NCBI GenBank assembly: GCA_036873755.1
Contig: JAVTVY010047915.1
Location: 1 to 64,000, forward strand
DNA length: 64,000 nt
From: Hanleya hanleyi
Taxonomy: Eukaryota > Mollusca > Polyplacophora > Lepidopleurida > Hanleyidae
Reading direction: 5' to 3'
This document shows, in pieces, positions 63,601-64,000 of the stretch (its first letter is position 1; every line of letters begins with the position of its first letter). The notes below the pieces were generated by a model. It did not search any database. It was not told where the DNA came from and saw nothing but the letters and a program-made list of their open reading frames with translations. A program made the position numbers and the translations under genes.

Positions 63601-64000
63601 CAGTTTCGTAGTAATGGCCCCGGCCTAATTTCATAATACGATAGACTGTCCTTGTTCTGCTACATCATAATTCTTCTTGTCTTCTTAATAGCTTATATCT
63701 ATAATACCATCCTATTCAGCATTATCAACGCTGCAAACGAGTACGTACAGATCGAGTGCTGGCTTCGTCTACACGCTGATCGGGATCATGGAGTACATTT
63801 TGTCCTGTCTCAGTTACGACCCTTGGGTGTGCCTAAAAAGCGGGACTCATTTACAGGTAGAAAATCTGACAAAAAACGGGCAGGTTGACCCCGCTTTTGT
63901 TTGCCTTTTTAAGTTGAGACCGGACCAGGGAACGTGAGTAAAAAGTTTAATTGAAATCGCTCTTACAGATTTTTCTGGAAATTGTGCCGAATTTGACCAT
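63601..64000. other. Window end, nothing recognised
   Basis: No clear continuation of Polinton C (no major capsid similarity seen). A short hydrophobic ORF at 63652-63888 has no recognisable homology. Confidence 0.4.

Overview
The window looks like intergenic and intronic DNA of a metazoan, probably a marine lophotrochozoan and most likely a mollusc. The basis is: spliced host exons, TATA-type promoters, a LINE 3' end, a 5S-rRNA-headed SINE, the dispersed (GTGA)n / 'GCAATATTCCAGCTATAT'-type SINE body common in molluscs, abundant tandem repeats, and Polinton/Maverick elements. The species is inference only.

Layout. (1) About 1-14.4 kb: a plus-strand host gene with three phase-compatible exons (to 240, 12177-12690, 13830-14384), resembling DUF3987-type primase/helicase-associated proteins. 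Its 11.9 kb intron holds an 8.9 kb 40-bp satellite (3185-12095), itself interrupted by a 5'-truncated LINE (9306-10238). (2) 14.4-21.3 kb: no genes; duplicated segments, 162-bp and ~40-bp tandem repeats, and a ~0.9 kb foldback. (3) 21333-42141: a nearly complete Polinton/Maverick (adintovirus-like) element, here Polinton A, with ~0.7 kb terminal inverted repeats (TIRs) and 5'-AG...CT-3' ends. It carries a capsid/morphogenesis block (packaging ATPase, membrane protein, small basic proteins, penton-like and major capsid proteins, adenain-like protease), an integrase with chromodomain, a protein-primed PolB, and a tRNA-Leu(UAA) gene. An accessory block holds PC4-like ssDNA-binding-type proteins, a CARD-like protein and two RING proteins. 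Two genes are broken: an in-frame TGA in the integrase and a 1-nt frameshift in PolB. (4) 42627-55308: element B, a 12.7 kb near-palindrome with AG...CT ends and a 5/6-matching 6-bp target duplication. Its ~6 kb arms each carry a gene joining zinc fingers to the N-terminal part of PolB. (5) 55.3-60.3 kb: repeats, nothing recognised. (6) 60315-63600: Polinton C, a decayed Polinton with the same gene order as A (integrase, membrane protein, ATPase, small protein, PY-like, penton).

How the parts fit. Polinton A reads as an integrated virus-like element. The two TIRs carry mirror-image promoters (arrays of an AAGATGGCGGC YY1-like motif, then a TATA box) that fire inward, one into the CARD/PC4-like genes and one into PolB. 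Three accessory genes (two RING proteins and one unknown) end in a histone-mRNA-type stem-loop followed by a conserved purine-rich element like the U7-binding histone downstream element. This suggests replication-coupled, poly(A)-independent 3' processing, and I regard it as the most interesting signal in the window. Two of the three lie in a convergent cassette whose ~390-bp promoters are inverted copies of each other. Element B looks like a non-autonomous relative that kept only the N-terminal portion of PolB.
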